In this document: piece by piece, positions 23,462 through 23,948 of the stretch | Numbering within the stretch: the stretch's first letter is position 1 | Layout of the letters: each line of letters begins with the position of its first letter | Assembly (NCBI GenBank): GCA_964242325.1 | Contig: CAXTCI010000075.1 | Location: forward strand, 1-23,948 | Direction: 5' to 3' | From: DASWOJ01 sp964242325 | Lineage (GTDB): Bacteria > Pseudomonadota > Alphaproteobacteria > Acetobacterales > Acetobacteraceae | DNA length: 23,948 bases | The notes under the pieces: generated by a model | Seen by the model: only the letters and a program-made list of their open reading frames with translations | Told to the model about the DNA's origin: nothing | The model's database searches: none | Translations under genes and position numbers: made by a program

Positions 23462-23948
23462 TCAGACCGCTTCGGTGGCGCGGATGGCGTCCAGCATGGG
23501 CTTGGCGCCGGGCGTGCGCTCCACGAAGCGGTCCCACATCGGCATCACCCGGTCACGGAAGGCAGCACGGTCGCAGTCGGCCACGGTGACGCCCTTGCCC
23601 TTCAGCTCTTCCAACGCATCGGCCTCCACCTGGGCGGCGCGGGTGAAGTGCTCGTCCGAGGTATCCCGCACCGCTTTCAGCAGGCCATCGCGCTGGGCAG
23701 CCGGCAAGCGTTGCAGGGTGCGGTCGCTGATGAAACAGCCGAACGGGTTGTGGATGTGCCGGGTCAGGGTGAAGTTCTTGGCAGTCTCATAGAACTTGGC
23801 GGACAGGACGGTGGGCGCATCGTGCTCCAGCCCGTCAATCACGCCGGCCTGCAGGCCGGTGTAGATCTCGCCGAAGGCCATCGGCGTCGCCGCGGCGCCC
23901 ATCAGCCGGACGGTTTCCGTCACCACCGGCGTCGGCAGGCAGCGTATC
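23462..23948 (-). CDS. TRAP transporter substrate-binding protein DctP (partial, N-terminus beyond window)
   Basis: The frame is open to the window edge, so only the C-terminal 161 residues are visible. The family motif TPMAFGEIYTGLQAGVIDGLEHD is diagnostic of DctP-type receptors, followed by YETAKNFTLTRHIHNPFGCFISD and a helical C-terminal lobe. The internal GTG at 23926 is not the true start. IRCLPTPVVTETVRLMGA before it continues the family pattern, with the conserved Arg of the ligand carboxylate site probably in this IRC segment. It precedes the DctQM gene on the same strand as a two-gene transporter. The ligand is unknown; most family members take sugar acids, dicarboxylates or other organic acids. 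Confidence 0.92.
   Translation of the reverse strand, partial: IRCLPTPVVTETVRLMGAAATPMAFGEIYTGLQAGVIDGLEHDAPTVLSAKFYETAKNFTLTRHIHNPFGCFISDRTLQRLPAAQRDGLLKAVRDTSDEHFTRAAQVEADALEELKGKGVTVADCDRAAFRDRVMPMWDRFVERTPGAKPMLDAIRATEAV

Overview
The window is a GC-rich bacterial chromosome segment that looks alphaproteobacterial, most likely Acetobacteraceae or another Rhodospirillales. This is an inference from the gene order ffh-rpsP-rimM-trmD-rplS followed directly by leuC-leuD, from the alpha-style 'TRMDGDARGG' motif in Ffh, and from the strong G/C bias at third codon positions. No tRNA, rRNA, CRISPR array, integrase or transposase gene was seen. A run of 100 N marks an assembly gap at 10769-10868.

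Left part (1-6955, + strand): an uncertain gene tail and a small hypothetical ORF, then the translation and secretion block (ffh, rpsP, rimM, trmD, rplS) and the two isopropylmalate isomerase subunits leuC and leuD. The spacers hold three families of palindromic repeats. One is a REP family, present as one singlet and two inverted pairs of about 150 bp (REPIN-like). The other two are unrelated long inverted repeats side by side between rplS and leuC.

Middle part (7150-13974): a minus-strand operon encodes a probable 8-oxoguanine/guanine-type deaminase followed by a complete BMP-type (nucleoside/purine) ABC importer: two-domain ATPase interrupted by the assembly gap, two permeases and a Tat-exported binding protein. 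Facing it across a roughly 110-130 bp divergent promoter with two perfect palindromes is a urate oxidase. Together they suggest uptake and oxidation of purine bases: import, deamination to the urate level, then uricase.

Right part (14111-21485, + strand): an IlvD/Edd-family sugar-acid dehydratase and an RraA-family aldolase-like protein. A second ABC importer follows: AfuA/PhnS-like binding protein, a small alkaline-phosphatase-superfamily enzyme, two PotB/PotC-like permeases and a PotA-like ATPase. The genes from the phosphatase onward are tightly overlapped. Two junctions in this importer carry tandem duplications that multiply start codons, including a 26-bp duplication that creates two 9-codon ORFs chained by ATGA stop/start overlaps.

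The right end (21572-23948, - strand) is a TRAP transporter: a fused DctQ-DctM permease and a truncated DctP binding protein running off the window. An attractive but unproven reading is that the dehydratase and aldolase process a sugar acid brought in by one of these two transporters.
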